From positions 1 to 64,000 of the forward strand of contig NZ_SMKM01000002.1 in NCBI RefSeq assembly GCF_004348665.1: a DNA stretch of 64,000 nt, in the 5' to 3' direction. Origin of the DNA: Actinomadura sp. GC306 (GTDB lineage Bacteria > Actinomycetota > Actinomycetes > Streptosporangiales > Streptosporangiaceae). Below, piece by piece: positions 35,408-44,508 of the stretch (position 1 is the stretch's first letter; each line of letters starts with the position of its first letter). Both the position numbers and the translations under genes were made by a program. The notes below the pieces were generated by a model, which ran no database searches, had not been told where the DNA came from, and saw nothing but the letters and a program-made list of their open reading frames with translations.

Positions 35408-36411
35408 TCCCAGGCTTCGCCGATGCGCGCGAGGTCGGCCGCGTACTCGATGCGGGCCGCCCACGCGTCCGGCCAGGCGCCCATGCCGAGATGCGCGCCC
35501 GCGAACGCCCCGGCCAGGCAGGCGATCGAGTCGGAGTCGCCGGAGCTGGCGGCGCCGCGGCGGATCGCCTCGACCGGCTCGTCCGGGTAGAGCAGGAAGC
35601 ACAGCAGCCCGGTGGCGAGGGCCTCCTCCGCGACCCAGCCCGCGCCCGTGGTCGCGCACGGGTCGGACTCCCGGTCACCGGCGGCAACGGCCTCGTCCAG
35701 CCGGTCGAGGATGGCGAGGCACTCGTCCCAGCCGCGGGCGATGAACGTCTCGGGCGCGTCCATGCCGGGCCGCTGCCACAGCTCGCCGAGCCAGTCGCCG
35801 TGGTAGACGGTGTGCTGGTCGTGGCAGCGGGCGCGGAGCGCGCCCGGCAGGTCGGCGGGGTCCGTCCCGTCCGCGAGCCAGCGGACGGCGAACGCCGTGA
35901 GCTCGCTGGCAGCCAGACCGGTCGGGTGGCCGTGCGTGAGCGCCGCCTGGAGCTGGGACGCGCCCGCCCTCGTTTCGTCCGGCAGGCCGGGGGCGAGCCC
36001 GACCGGCGCGACGCGCATGTTCGCGCCGCACCCCTTGGAGCCCGCCACGGTCGCCTCCACCCAGGGCTTGCCGGCGGCGAGACCGCGGCACGCCTCCAGG
36101 CAGGTGTTGCCGGGAGCTCTGTCGTTGTCGGGGCTGTCGAGCCAGTCGACGAACCGCCGCCGCCACATCGGCGTGATCAGGCCGGGGGTGAGGGGAGGGT
36201 TCTCCAGGGCGTCCAGGAGCGCCAGCCCGACCGCGATGACCATCTGCGTGTCGTCGGTGACCAGCGCCGGGTCGCCGGCGAGGTCCGCCGGGCCGCGCGC
36301 ACCGAACCGCCGCCCGATCTGCTCCATGGTGAGGAACTCGGTCGGCGCGCCGAGGGCGTCCCCGTATGCCAGCCCGAACATCGTCCCGCTCGCCCGTCTC
36401 ATGGCGGGCAT
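35404..36411 (-). CDS. ADP-ribosylglycohydrolase family protein
   Basis: 335 residues from ATG 36411; ATG 36402 is also possible. The family's metal motifs are intact: GLAYGDALGAPTEF, VTDDTQM and SSGDSDSIACLAGAF, giving the Asp residues that hold two Mg ions in DraG/ARH proteins. It should remove ADP-ribose from a protein, a nucleic acid or a small molecule. The target is unknown, and no ADP-ribosyltransferase gene lies in the window. It follows the AraC gene by six bases on the same strand, so it is probably part of the AraC-controlled unit. Confidence 0.9.
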   Translation of the reverse strand: MPAMRRASGTMFGLAYGDALGAPTEFLTMEQIGRRFGARGPADLAGDPALVTDDTQMVIAVGLALLDALENPPLTPGLITPMWRRRFVDWLDSPDNDRAPGNTCLEACRGLAAGKPWVEATVAGSKGCGANMRVAPVGLAPGLPDETRAGASQLQAALTHGHPTGLAASELTAFAVRWLADGTDPADLPGALRARCHDQHTVYHGDWLGELWQRPGMDAPETFIARGWDECLAILDRLDEAVAAGDRESDPCATTGAGWVAEEALATGLLCFLLYPDEPVEAIRRGAASSGDSDSIACLAGAFAGAHLGMGAWPDAWAARIEYAADLARIGEAWD

Positions 36412-36417
36412 TCTTCC

Positions 36418-37236
36418 CTAACCGGCGTTCTGGTAGCGGCCCGGCGTCATGCCGTAGCAGCGGACGAACCAGCGCGTCAGGTGGCTCTGGTCGGCGAACC
36501 CCGTCGCCGCCGCCACCTCGCCGATCGCGTCGCCGCGCGCCAGCCGCCGCCGGGCCGCGCGCAGCCGGAGCTGGCGCTGGTAGTCGCTCGGCGCCATCCC
36601 GTACGCGCGCCGGAACCCCCGGTACAGCGCGAACCGGCTGCATCCGGCGGCCGCGGCCAGCTCGTCCGCGCCCACGTCGTCCAGGAACGCCTCCTCGATC
36701 AGCCGCCGGGCCCGCTCGGCGGGGCCCGCGGCGGACGCCGCGTCGGCGCGCCGCGTCGCGGCCCGGTTCACCATCGCCCCGACCGCCGCGGTCAGCAGCT
36801 CGTCCCGCCGCAGCGCCGTCGCCCCGTCCAGCAGCGCCGCGTGGAGGCCGCGCAGGCTCCGCGCCAGGACGGGATCGGGCACCACCGGAGACGCGAACAG
36901 CGGCAGCCCGGCCGGGCGGCCGGTGATGTCGGCCAGCACGTCCGCCACCAGCGCGGGGCCGATGTGGACCATGCGGTACGTGAAGCCCAGCTCGTCGGCC
37001 GCGTGCCCGTCGTGCGGGTCGTCCGGGTTGAACGCGATGACCATCCCGGCCGCGCTCGTGTGGGCGCCGCCCCGGCACCGGAACGCCTGGTGGCCGTCCT
37101 CGGTGACGCCGAACGAGTACGTCTCGTGGCTGTGCCGGTGGTAGACGTGCCGCTCGAAGTGCGCGTGCATCGCCTCAAGGGGGCGGTCGGGGGACCGCCA
37201 GTACCGGCTCCACTCCACCCCTCCAGTGTGGCGCAC
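36418..37236 (-). CDS. AraC family regulator with N-terminal cupin
   Basis: 272 residues from GTG 37236; GTG 37218, directly after GGAGGG, is an alternative. The N-terminal part is an AraC-type cupin (HVYHRHSHETYSFGVTEDG). The last 100 residues have two helix-turn-helix units ending in GFADQSHLTRWFVRCYGMTPGRY. It is divergent from a DUF2000 gene across 44 bases. It probably controls that gene and its own operon with the ADP-ribosylglycohydrolase. Confidence 0.92.
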   Translation of the reverse strand: MRHTGGVEWSRYWRSPDRPLEAMHAHFERHVYHRHSHETYSFGVTEDGHQAFRCRGGAHTSAAGMVIAFNPDDPHDGHAADELGFTYRMVHIGPALVADVLADITGRPAGLPLFASPVVPDPVLARSLRGLHAALLDGATALRRDELLTAAVGAMVNRAATRRADAASAAGPAERARRLIEEAFLDDVGADELAAAAGCSRFALYRGFRRAYGMAPSDYQRQLRLRAARRRLARGDAIGEVAAATGFADQSHLTRWFVRCYGMTPGRYQNAG

Positions 37237-37280
37237 CAGCGTTCAAGACGGCCCGGCTCCGCGGCGGCATCCTGGCCGGC

Positions 37281-37691
37281 ATGCGTTTCGACACCAAGAT
37301 CGGCATCGTGGTCCGCGACGACCTGGCGGCCTGGCAGCGGCTCAACGTCACCGCGTTCCTCGCCAGCGCCGTCGCGGCCCGCTTCCCGGACGTCATCGGC
37401 GAGCCGTACGAGGACGCGTCCGGCAATACCTACATGGCGATGTTCCGGCAGCCCGTCCTCGTCTACGAGGGGGACGCCGAGGCGATCGGCAGGGCGCACG
37501 CGCGGGCCGCCGGCCGCGCCATGGACACCGCCGTCTACATCGAGGACATGTTCAAGACCGGCCACGACGAGGCCAACCGCGCGACGGTCCGCGCGGTCAC
37601 CGCCGAGGAGATGCCGCTCGTGGGGTTCGCCATCCACGGCCCGAAGAACGGCGTGGACAAGGTCCTCAAGGGGCTGCGGCTGCACCCGTGA
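37281..37691 (+). CDS. DUF2000 family protein
   Basis: 136 residues. The start MRFDTKIGIVVRDDLAAWQRLNV and the motifs EPYEDASGNTYMAMFRQPVLVY and GFAIHGPKNGVDKVLKGL fit DUF2000, which has a peptidyl-tRNA-hydrolase-like fold and no known role. It is divergent from an AraC gene. Its end overlaps the acyl-CoA dehydrogenase gene by 26 bases, tail to tail. Confidence 0.82.
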   Translation: MRFDTKIGIVVRDDLAAWQRLNVTAFLASAVAARFPDVIGEPYEDASGNTYMAMFRQPVLVYEGDAEAIGRAHARAAGRAMDTAVYIEDMFKTGHDEANRATVRAVTAEEMPLVGFAIHGPKNGVDKVLKGLRLHP

Positions 37692-38763
37692 GCCCGGCGG
37701 CCTCGGCCAGCCGCCCGCGGTGGTGGTCGGGCGTCCCGAACAGCTGCCGGGACGCCTGCGCACGCTTGAAGTACAGGTGCGCGTCGTGCTCCCAGGTGAA
37801 CCCGATGCCGCCGTGCAGCTGGATCGCCTCGCCCGCCGTGTGCAGGTAGGCGTCCGAGCAGTACGCCTTAGCGAGCGCCGCCGCCGCGGGCAGCTCCCGC
37901 GGGTTCTCGTCCGCGGTGGCCGCCGCGTTCAGCACCGCCGACCGCGCCGACTCCACCAGGACGAACATGTCCGCGCACCGGTGCTTGATCGCCTGGAACG
38001 AGCCGATCGGGCGCCCGAACTGGTGCCGGACCTTCGCGTACTCCACCGTCATGTCGAGGGTCCGCTGCGCGCCGCCGAGCGCCTCGGCCGCCAGCGCCAC
38101 GGCCGCGACGTCGAGGGCCCGCCGCAGCGCGTCCGCGCCGCCCACCTTGCGCGCCGGGACGCCGTCGAGCGCGATCCGCGCCAGCTTCCGCGTCTGGTCG
38201 AGGGTGGTCAGGGCCGTCCGGACGAGGGCGGCCCCGTCCTGCACGGCGTAGACCCCGACGCCGTCCGCGTCTCGCGCCGCCACGAGCACGAGGTCGGCGA
38301 TATGCCCGTCAAGGACGAACTCCTTGGTACCTCGCAGCACCCCGTCTCCGAACGTCGCCGAGACCGAGGCGGGGTCCCAGCTCCCGCCCTCCTCGGCGAC
38401 CGCGAGCGTGGCGACGGTGGTGCCGTCCGCGATACCCGGCAGCAGGTCATGACCGCCTTCACCGGCCTCCAGCGCGGCCGCGGCGGTGATCGTGGCGAGG
38501 AACGGCGCGCACAGCACGGCCCGGCCCATCTCCTCGAACACGACGGCCAGCTCGCGCATCCCGTACCCGGCGCCGCCGTGCTCCTCGCCGATCGCGAGGC
38601 CCTGCAGCCCGAGCTGCTCGGCCATCAGCGTCCACGTCCCGGGGGCGTAACCCTCGGCGGTCTCCATCAGCCGCCGCACCTCGGCGGAGGGGGAGCGGTC
38701 GGCGAAGAAGCGCCGCAGCGCGTCCCTCAGCTCCCGCTGTTCCTCGGTGACGACGAGCTGCAT
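37666..38763 (-). CDS. Acyl-CoA dehydrogenase
   Basis: 365 residues from ATG 38763, with GGGAGG eight bases upstream. The N-terminal helices (TEEQRELRDALRRFFADR), beta middle part and C-terminal FAD part (VRHQFGRPIGSFQAIKHRCADM, QLHGGIGFTWEHDAHLYFKR) are all present. Short actinobacterial dehydrogenases with GFTWEHDAHLY often work as hetero-oligomers in sterol or branched-chain breakdown. No partner dehydrogenase gene is beside it, so this is only a family observation. It should form the trans-2 double bond of an acyl-CoA. Confidence 0.9.
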   Translation of the reverse strand: MQLVVTEEQRELRDALRRFFADRSPSAEVRRLMETAEGYAPGTWTLMAEQLGLQGLAIGEEHGGAGYGMRELAVVFEEMGRAVLCAPFLATITAAAALEAGEGGHDLLPGIADGTTVATLAVAEEGGSWDPASVSATFGDGVLRGTKEFVLDGHIADLVLVAARDADGVGVYAVQDGAALVRTALTTLDQTRKLARIALDGVPARKVGGADALRRALDVAAVALAAEALGGAQRTLDMTVEYAKVRHQFGRPIGSFQAIKHRCADMFVLVESARSAVLNAAATADENPRELPAAAALAKAYCSDAYLHTAGEAIQLHGGIGFTWEHDAHLYFKRAQASRQLFGTPDHHRGRLAEAAGLTGAAAAP

Positions 38764-38856
38764 CCGGCCGGCCTCCCACGCGTGGACTGCAGTGCCCGGC
38801 CATCATGGCGCAGCCCCGCGCACCCCGCCGGGGTCCGCTCCCGCCCAGCGGGACGG

Positions 38857-39099
38857 TCAGGGCGCCCAGTCGTGCGGGCCGAGCTGGTAGCCCTTGCTCG
38901 TCGAATGCAGGTGGTTGATCGACACCAGGTGCCCGAGGGCGGCCCAGAGGTCCTCCTCGGGGGCGCCGATGAGCCGCTCGATCGTGTCGAAGTCGGCCGC
39001 GCCGCCGTCCTTGTCGATCGTCGCGACGGTCTCGTACACGGTCAGCTCGAAGTCCGTCAGCTCCTGGACGTCTCCGCGTCTGAACTCTCGCTCGTCCAT
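38857..39099 (-). CDS. Small winged-helix-like protein, unknown function
   Basis: 80 residues from ATG 39099. Composition and codon use fit real coding. The order of helices (ELTDFELTVYETVATI, DFDTIERLIGAPEEDLWAALGHLV) followed by a strand pair (INHLHSTSKGYQLGP) resembles a winged helix. It is divergent from helR, with the RAE between them. Not a family I recognise. Confidence 0.55.
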   Translation of the reverse strand: MDEREFRRGDVQELTDFELTVYETVATIDKDGGAADFDTIERLIGAPEEDLWAALGHLVSINHLHSTSKGYQLGPHDWAP

Positions 39100-39217
39100 G
39101 GCGAGAGCGTGCCCAGTACCGGCGGGTTCTATCTGTCCGGGCGACACGGACTCGCAGACCGGTGCGCGCGGGGGAGGAACGAACACTCCCCTCCACTCTC
39201 AACCTATAGCGCACCGG

Positions 39218-39236
39218 GGGGCTTGCGGCAAGACCC
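39218..39236. promoter_or_regulatory. Rifamycin-associated element (RAE) before helR
   Basis: GGGGCTTGCGGCAAGACCC is a 19-bp imperfect inverted repeat that fits the known RAE pattern (GGGGCTTGCGGCAAG core). RAEs precede rifamycin-inducible genes in actinobacteria, including helR. It ends 68 bases before the chosen helR start. Confidence 0.88.
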
Positions 39237-39304
39237 GGGTCGTGCCGCACAATCGTGCAGCCAACGGCCGCAACCTGCGGAAACGCCAGATCGGAGTTGA
39301 TCAT

Positions 39305-41476
39305 TTGGAGCCGCTGACCACCGGCGCCTTCGACCTTCCCCGCACGCTCGCCCACAAGGCCGACCCGGCGCTGATCGCCGGCGACGAGCGGCACTTCGCG
39401 GCCGTCGCGGCGAGCCTGGAGCACTCGATCGCCGACCTGTCCGAGCGCCTGGACGCCGCGCGGACGGCCCCCGGCGGCATCGGCCGGCAGGCGCTGGACC
39501 GGGACATGGAGATCCACCGGCTGAGCGGGCGGCTGCGGCTGCTGCGCCGCTTCGGGCTGGACCTGTGCCTGGGGCACTTCGTCCGGGCGGACGACCCGGA
39601 GCCCGTGTACGTCGGGCGGCTCGGCCTCAAGGACGCCTCCGGCCGCCGCCTCCTGGTCGACTGGCGCTCCCCGGCGGCGGAGCCGTTCTTCGGGGCGACC
39701 CACGCCGACCCGATGGGGCTGGTGAGCCGCCGCCGGTACCGCTGGACCCGGGGCCGGATCAGCGACTACTGGGACGAGGTGTTCACCCCCGACGGCTTCG
39801 AGGGGCACGCCGCGCTGGACGACCAGTCCGCGTTCATCGCCAGCCTGGGCGGGCACCGGTCGGCACGGATGCGGGACGTGCTCGCCACCATCCAGGCCGA
39901 CCAGGACGCGATCATCCGCGCGGGCTCACAGGGCGCCCTCGTCGTGGACGGCGGCCCAGGAACCGGCAAGACCGTCGTGGCCCTGCACCGCTCCGCCTAC
40001 CTCCTCTACTCCGACCCCCGCCTCGGCCAGAACCGGGGCGGAGTCCTCTTCGTCGGCCCGCACCAGCCCTATCTCGCCTACGTCGCCGACGTCCTGCCCA
40101 GCCTCGGAGAAGAAGGCGTCCAGACCTGCACGCTGCGGGACCTCCTTCCAGAGGGAGCGGACGCGGGGCCCGAGGCCGATCCGGAGGTCGCGCGGCTGAA
40201 GTCGTCTGCGGACATGGTGAAGGCGATCGAGCCGGCCGTCCGGTTCTACGAGAACCCGCCCGCCGAGGGGATGACGGTCACCACCCACTGGTCGGACGTG
40301 TGGCTGGGCCCACACGATTGGGCCGAGGCGTTCGCGGCCACCGAGCCCGGTACCCCGCACAACGAGGCGCGCGACCAGATCTGGGCGGAACTCGTCGCGA
40401 TCATTCTGGACAAGCTGGGCGAGGAGGACGTCTCGCCGGGCCTTCTCCGCAGGTCGCTGCGCCAGGACGGGGAACTGCTCACGGCCTTCAACCGCGCGTG
40501 GCCCGTCATCGACCCGGCCGACCTCGTCGGCGACCTGTGGTCGGTGCCCGCCTACCTGCGCCTCTGCGCTCCCTGGCTCAGCCCGGACGAGATCCGGAAA
40601 CTGCAGCGCAAGGACGCCCACGCCTGGACGGTGTCCGACCTGCCGCTCCTGGACGCGGCGCGCCAGCGGCTCGGAGACCCGGAGGCGTCCATCCGCAAGC
40701 GCCGCCAGGACGAAGCCCTCGCCGCCCAGCGCGAGCACATGGCGCAGGTGGTCGACAACCTGATCGACGCGGCGGCGGCCTCGGGCGCCGACGGCGACGA
40801 CGGCGAAGGTCTCGTGGTGATGCTGCGCGGGCAGGACGCCCAGGTCAGCCTCGTCGACGAGAGCGCACTCCCCGGCACCGACCCCGACCGCCTCGCCGGC
40901 CCGTTCGCGCACATCGTCGTGGACGAGGCCCAGGAGCTCACCGACGCCGAATGGCAGATGCTGCTGGCCCGCTGCCCGTCCCGCAGCTTCACCATCGTCG
41001 GGGACCGCGCCCAGGCCAGGCGCGGCTTCACCGAGTCGTGGCAGGAACGGCTCAAGCGGGTCGGGCTCGACCGGATCGAGCTGGCGTCCCTGACCGTCAA
41101 CTACCGCACCCCGGAGCCGATCATGGCGGAGGCCGAGCCGGTCATCCGGGCCGTCCTCCCGGACGCGAACGTCCCGGCCTCCATCCGCACCGGCGACGCC
41201 CCGGTGATCCACGGCTCGACCGCGGACCTGCACGCCATCCTGGAAACCTGGCTAGCCGAACACACCGAGGGCACCGCCTGCGTCATAGGCGCCCCGGCGT
41301 TCGAGCCGACCCCCCGCGTCCGCTCCCTGACCCCGGAACTGGCGAAGGGCCTGGAGTTCGACCTGGTCGTCCTCATAAACCCGGAGAGCTTCGGCGAGGG
41401 CATCGAAGGAGCGGTCGACCACTACGTCGCCATGACCCGCGCAACCCGCCAACTGGCCATCCTTAACACCACATGA
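39305..41476 (+). CDS. helR: RNA polymerase recycling motor HelR
   Basis: 723 residues from TTG 39305, with a GGAG site eight bases upstream; an in-frame GTG at 39242 lies too close to the RAE. It is a superfamily 1 (UvrD-like) helicase fold: Walker A GGPGTGKT near residue 216, Walker B VVDEAQELTDAEW, GDRAQARRG, NYRTPEPIM and the final motif AMTRATRQL. The N-terminal coiled-coil-like helices (SLEHSIADLSERLDAAR) fit the RNA-polymerase-inserting arm of HelD-like proteins. HelR removes rifamycin-bound or stalled RNA polymerase from DNA and gives rifamycin tolerance in Streptomyces and mycobacteria. Length, motifs and the RAE make this assignment firm. Confidence 0.9.
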   Translation: MEPLTTGAFDLPRTLAHKADPALIAGDERHFAAVAASLEHSIADLSERLDAARTAPGGIGRQALDRDMEIHRLSGRLRLLRRFGLDLCLGHFVRADDPEPVYVGRLGLKDASGRRLLVDWRSPAAEPFFGATHADPMGLVSRRRYRWTRGRISDYWDEVFTPDGFEGHAALDDQSAFIASLGGHRSARMRDVLATIQADQDAIIRAGSQGALVVDGGPGTGKTVVALHRSAYLLYSDPRLGQNRGGVLFVGPHQPYLAYVADVLPSLGEEGVQTCTLRDLLPEGADAGPEADPEVARLKSSADMVKAIEPAVRFYENPPAEGMTVTTHWSDVWLGPHDWAEAFAATEPGTPHNEARDQIWAELVAIILDKLGEEDVSPGLLRRSLRQDGELLTAFNRAWPVIDPADLVGDLWSVPAYLRLCAPWLSPDEIRKLQRKDAHAWTVSDLPLLDAARQRLGDPEASIRKRRQDEALAAQREHMAQVVDNLIDAAAASGADGDDGEGLVVMLRGQDAQVSLVDESALPGTDPDRLAGPFAHIVVDEAQELTDAEWQMLLARCPSRSFTIVGDRAQARRGFTESWQERLKRVGLDRIELASLTVNYRTPEPIMAEAEPVIRAVLPDANVPASIRTGDAPVIHGSTADLHAILETWLAEHTEGTACVIGAPAFEPTPRVRSLTPELAKGLEFDLVVLINPESFGEGIEGAVDHYVAMTRATRQLAILNTT

Positions 41477-41480
41477 CGCA

Positions 41481-41505
41481 CCCCGGGACCGTCCGACCCC
41501 CGGGG
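41481..41505 (+). terminator. Terminator hairpin after helR
   Basis: CCCCGGG (41481-41487) pairs with CCCGGGG (41499-41505) around an 11-base loop, four bases after the helR stop. There is no T run. Confidence 0.6.
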
Positions 41506-41611
41506 CGGCTTCACGGACCGTACGCTAGGTGCGTCAGGCTCGGTTGCTACGATCTGTATGCGAAAGGTGGCGCTCCGCTCATACGCTCGCGTGCGAGGAA
41601 AGGAGCAGGGC

Positions 41612-42196
41612 ATGACTGTCATGGTTGATGAGCCTCTGTCGCAGGAAGAAGACGACGCTCTCCTGGAAGGTTTCCTCGCTCTCGATACCCCCGAGGGCTT
41701 CCGAGCCGAACTGATCGACGGAGAGATCGTCGTGACACCACCCCCCGGTAGCGGACACGAGCGAAACATCGGAAAGATCATCAAGCAGGTCCTCCGGGAG
41801 AGGGCGGCTGACTTCGACTTTCTCCCGAACAAGGGACTGGTCGTTCCGGCCGCCGACGCGGAGCGGACCGAGCGCGTGATCCCGGACGGGACCTTCGTGC
41901 CGGTGGAGCCGGACGTCTTCGATGACGACGAGGCTTGGAGCCGTCCGGACGGGGTCGCGCTGGTGGTCGAGGTGACGTCCACCCGGCCGGAGCGGGACCG
42001 GGTGGCGAAGCGGCGCGGGTATGCGCGGGCGGGCATCCCGCTCTACCTGCTCGTGGACCGGGAGGAGGAGAGGGTGAGCCTCTTCAGCGGGCCGGACGAG
42101 GGCGACTACGGGCACACCGACCAGGTGCCGTTCGGCAAGCCGCTGCCGCTGCCGGAGCCGTTCGGGTTCGAGTTGGACACGTCCGAGTTCCGCTGA
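41612..42196 (+). CDS. Uma2 family endonuclease-like protein
   Basis: 194 residues from ATG 41612, with an AAAGGAG site. The PD-(D/E)XK core of Uma2 (DUF820) proteins is seen: ELIDGEIVVTPPPGSGHE, then VIPDGTFVPVEPDVF with Asp, and ALVVEVTSTRPERDR with Glu, followed by YARAGIPLYLLVDREEE. These proteins are multi-copy in actinobacteria and cyanobacteria and rarely have a known role. The gene stands alone between helR and the Dap genes and is somewhat less GC-rich at its start than its neighbours. Confidence 0.88.
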   Translation: MTVMVDEPLSQEEDDALLEGFLALDTPEGFRAELIDGEIVVTPPPGSGHERNIGKIIKQVLRERAADFDFLPNKGLVVPAADAERTERVIPDGTFVPVEPDVFDDDEAWSRPDGVALVVEVTSTRPERDRVAKRRGYARAGIPLYLLVDREEERVSLFSGPDEGDYGHTDQVPFGKPLPLPEPFGFELDTSEFR

Positions 42197-42248
42197 GGCG
42201 GGGCGGGCTCCCGGCGGGTGTCGGGGCCCGCTGTCGGCTGTGGGCGGG

Positions 42249-43274
42249 TCAGCCGTAGCGGCTGAGGTCGTGGAAGAAGCCCGGGACGGTGTGCAGGGCG
42301 CCGGAGGCGGCTACCTCGTCGTAGACGTAGCGGGCCACGGCGAGGTCGAGGACGCCCAGGCCGAAGGGGGAGAAGACGACCGGTCTGTCGGCGGGCGGGG
42401 TGGTCTTGCCGGTGAGGACGTCGTACAGGGTGCCGTCGACGAAGTCGCGGTGGCCGACCTGCTGCTCGGCCAGGTGTGGTGATGTGTTGGCCTTCATGCA
42501 GTGCTCGACGTCGTCCACGATGTTGCAGGACGCCAGGATGATCTCGGGGGACAGGTCCCGCAGCGAGATGTGCAGCACGAGCGGGTTGTGCGCGAACCAG
42601 GCCGGGTCGGTGACGTGCGGCTCGCCGGCGACGGTGGCGAAGACGACCAGGTCGGACGAGCGGATCAGCGACTCGGCCGAGTCGTGGATCGTGATGTCGC
42701 CCTTCTCCGAGCGCTCCAGGTAGCCCTTGAAGCCCTCGGCGTGCTCGGCGGACAGGTCGTGGATGCCGAGGGAGTCGAAGGTGAACCCGTTGCCCGCCAG
42801 GTAGGTGTGGATGTAGCGGGCGATGAGGCCGACGCCGACGAAGCCGACCGTGCGGGGGCGGTCGCCGCGGGCGTCGGCGAGGGTCGCGGCGGCGAGCGCG
42901 GCGGACGCCGCGGTGCGGGCCGCGCTGATGATGGAGCTCTCCAGGCACGCGAACGGGTAGCCGGTCTCGGCGTCGTTGAGGATCAGCACGGCGGACGCGC
43001 GGGGGATCCCGTTCGCGACGTTGCCGGGGAAGCTGGAGATCCACTTGATGCCGTGCACGCCGACGTCGCCCTCGACGGAGGCGGGCAGCGCGATGATCCG
43101 GTCGGCCGGGCGGTCGGGGAACCGCAGGAAGTAGGAGTCGGGGTTGACGGTCCGCCCCTCGCCGTGCAGCCGGTAGGCGGCCTCGACCATCCGGGTGACC
43201 CGCTCCTCCTGCCCGGCGACCGCGTCGTGGACCTGGGCGCCGGAGATCACGGCGAATGCGGGGGCCTGCGTCAT
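42249..43274 (-). CDS. sbnB: SbnB-like dehydrogenase for L-2,3-diaminopropionate synthesis
   Basis: 341 residues, ornithine-cyclodeaminase/mu-crystallin fold. ATG 43274 has CGGAG eight bases away. The N-terminal substrate part has HGIKWISSFPGNVANGIPRASAV. The Rossmann motif GFVGVGLIARYIHTYL binds NAD. SbnB oxidises N-(2-amino-2-carboxyethyl)-L-glutamate to L-Dap and 2-oxoglutarate, the second step after SbnA. It follows the sbnA homologue by 31 bases on the same strand, so they form one operon. Together they feed the NRPS with Dap. Confidence 0.92.
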   Translation of the reverse strand: MTQAPAFAVISGAQVHDAVAGQEERVTRMVEAAYRLHGEGRTVNPDSYFLRFPDRPADRIIALPASVEGDVGVHGIKWISSFPGNVANGIPRASAVLILNDAETGYPFACLESSIISAARTAASAALAAATLADARGDRPRTVGFVGVGLIARYIHTYLAGNGFTFDSLGIHDLSAEHAEGFKGYLERSEKGDITIHDSAESLIRSSDLVVFATVAGEPHVTDPAWFAHNPLVLHISLRDLSPEIILASCNIVDDVEHCMKANTSPHLAEQQVGHRDFVDGTLYDVLTGKTTPPADRPVVFSPFGLGVLDLAVARYVYDEVAASGALHTVPGFFHDLSRYG

Positions 43275-43305
43275 GAAAGTGCTCCGTGTTTCCGAACCGG
43301 GGTGA

Positions 43306-44274
43306 TCAGGTGCCGAGGATATCGGGCGGCAGATCGCCGAAGTGCTCCCGTACCCAGCTCTCCTCGTAGATGGAGTCCAGGTACCGCTCGCCGAGGTCGG
43401 GGGCGATGGCCACCGCGACCGGGTCCTCGCCGGGGTACTTGGCCTCCAGCCAGCGGCACGCCCCGGACACGACGGTGCCGGTCGAGCCGCCGAACAGGAA
43501 CCCCCGCGACGACAGGGCGCGGACGGTCCGGATCGTGTCGGGCTCGGCGACGTGCACCACGTCGTCGACGAGCGACTCGTCCACCAGTTCGGGCCTGCTG
43601 CTGGTGCCGAGGCCCGGGACCATGCGGCGCTCGGGGATGCCGCCGAACGTGACCGAGCCGACCGCGTCCACCGCGACGATCGTGACGGGGCGGTCGTGCT
43701 CCCGGAAGTAGCGGGCGCAGCCCATCAGGGTGCCGGTGGTGCCCGCGCCGACGAAGAGAACCTCCAGGTCGGGGAACTCCCGGTCGATCGATGGAGCGGT
43801 CCCGCGGTAGTGCGCCAGCCAGTTGTTCCGGTTGGCGTACTGGTTCAGCCACACGTACCCGCGGCCGGACTCGCACAGCTCCCGGACGTGCGCGATGCGG
43901 CCGCCGAGGTAGCCGCCGTTGTCGTCCTTGTCGGACACGACGCGGACCTCCGCGCCGAGCGCCCGCATGACCCGCATGGACGCCGGGTTGCAGCGCGGGT
44001 CGGTGACGCAGACGAACTTCAGCCCCCGGCTCGCCGCGATCAGGCTGAGCGCGATGCCGAGGTTCCCGGACGAGGACTCCACGATGACCGAGTCCGGGGT
44101 GAGCGCGCCCTCGGCCTCGGCCGCGTCCACCATCGCGGCGGCGGCCTTCAGTTTCACCGAACCCGCGAAATTGAAGCCCTCGCATTTGAGGTACAGCGGA
44201 CGGTCGATGACGTGCCGCAGATCGACGTAAAGGTCGTCGACATTGAATTCCTGCGGCGAGGTTATTATGGGCAC
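43306..44274 (-). CDS. sbnA: SbnA-like PLP enzyme for L-2,3-diaminopropionate synthesis
   Basis: 322 residues from GTG 44274, with GAGGGTG upstream; the frame is open further but lacks a site. It is a cysteine-synthase-like fold: the PLP Lys lies in GSVKLKAAAAM, the Asn contact in ESSSGNLGIAL and the phosphate loop in GAGTTGTLMG. SbnA joins O-phospho-L-serine and L-glutamate to N-(2-amino-2-carboxyethyl)-L-glutamate, which SbnB turns into L-Dap. The stand-alone adenylation gene is divergent from it across 234 bases, where promoters for both must lie. Confidence 0.92.
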   Translation of the reverse strand: MPIITSPQEFNVDDLYVDLRHVIDRPLYLKCEGFNFAGSVKLKAAAAMVDAAEAEGALTPDSVIVESSSGNLGIALSLIAASRGLKFVCVTDPRCNPASMRVMRALGAEVRVVSDKDDNGGYLGGRIAHVRELCESGRGYVWLNQYANRNNWLAHYRGTAPSIDREFPDLEVLFVGAGTTGTLMGCARYFREHDRPVTIVAVDAVGSVTFGGIPERRMVPGLGTSSRPELVDESLVDDVVHVAEPDTIRTVRALSSRGFLFGGSTGTVVSGACRWLEAKYPGEDPVAVAIAPDLGERYLDSIYEESWVREHFGDLPPDILGT

Positions 44275-44508
44275 GCTGTCACCCTCAAATGAAGAAGCAA
44301 TTCCCTCATCTTCCCCCGGAGTTCGCCGCGGGCACGCCTGGCCATGGCGGTTCATCACGTTACCTGCGCGCATCTTCCCGCCGCAACCCCCTACTTACCG
44401 ACGGGTAGCGACGAATGGGAGAGGCTTCTGTCAGGACGCGGATAAGCTATGCCCCCCGCTTGTTTTGGGTGATGACAGCGGAGAAGTCCTACCTCACGGA
44501 GAGTAATG

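Noticed and set aside
44391-44408. CTAC...GTAG element as a shared operator with 46203-46216
   Set aside because: Only four-base arms agree and the spacing differs; too weak to list as a site.
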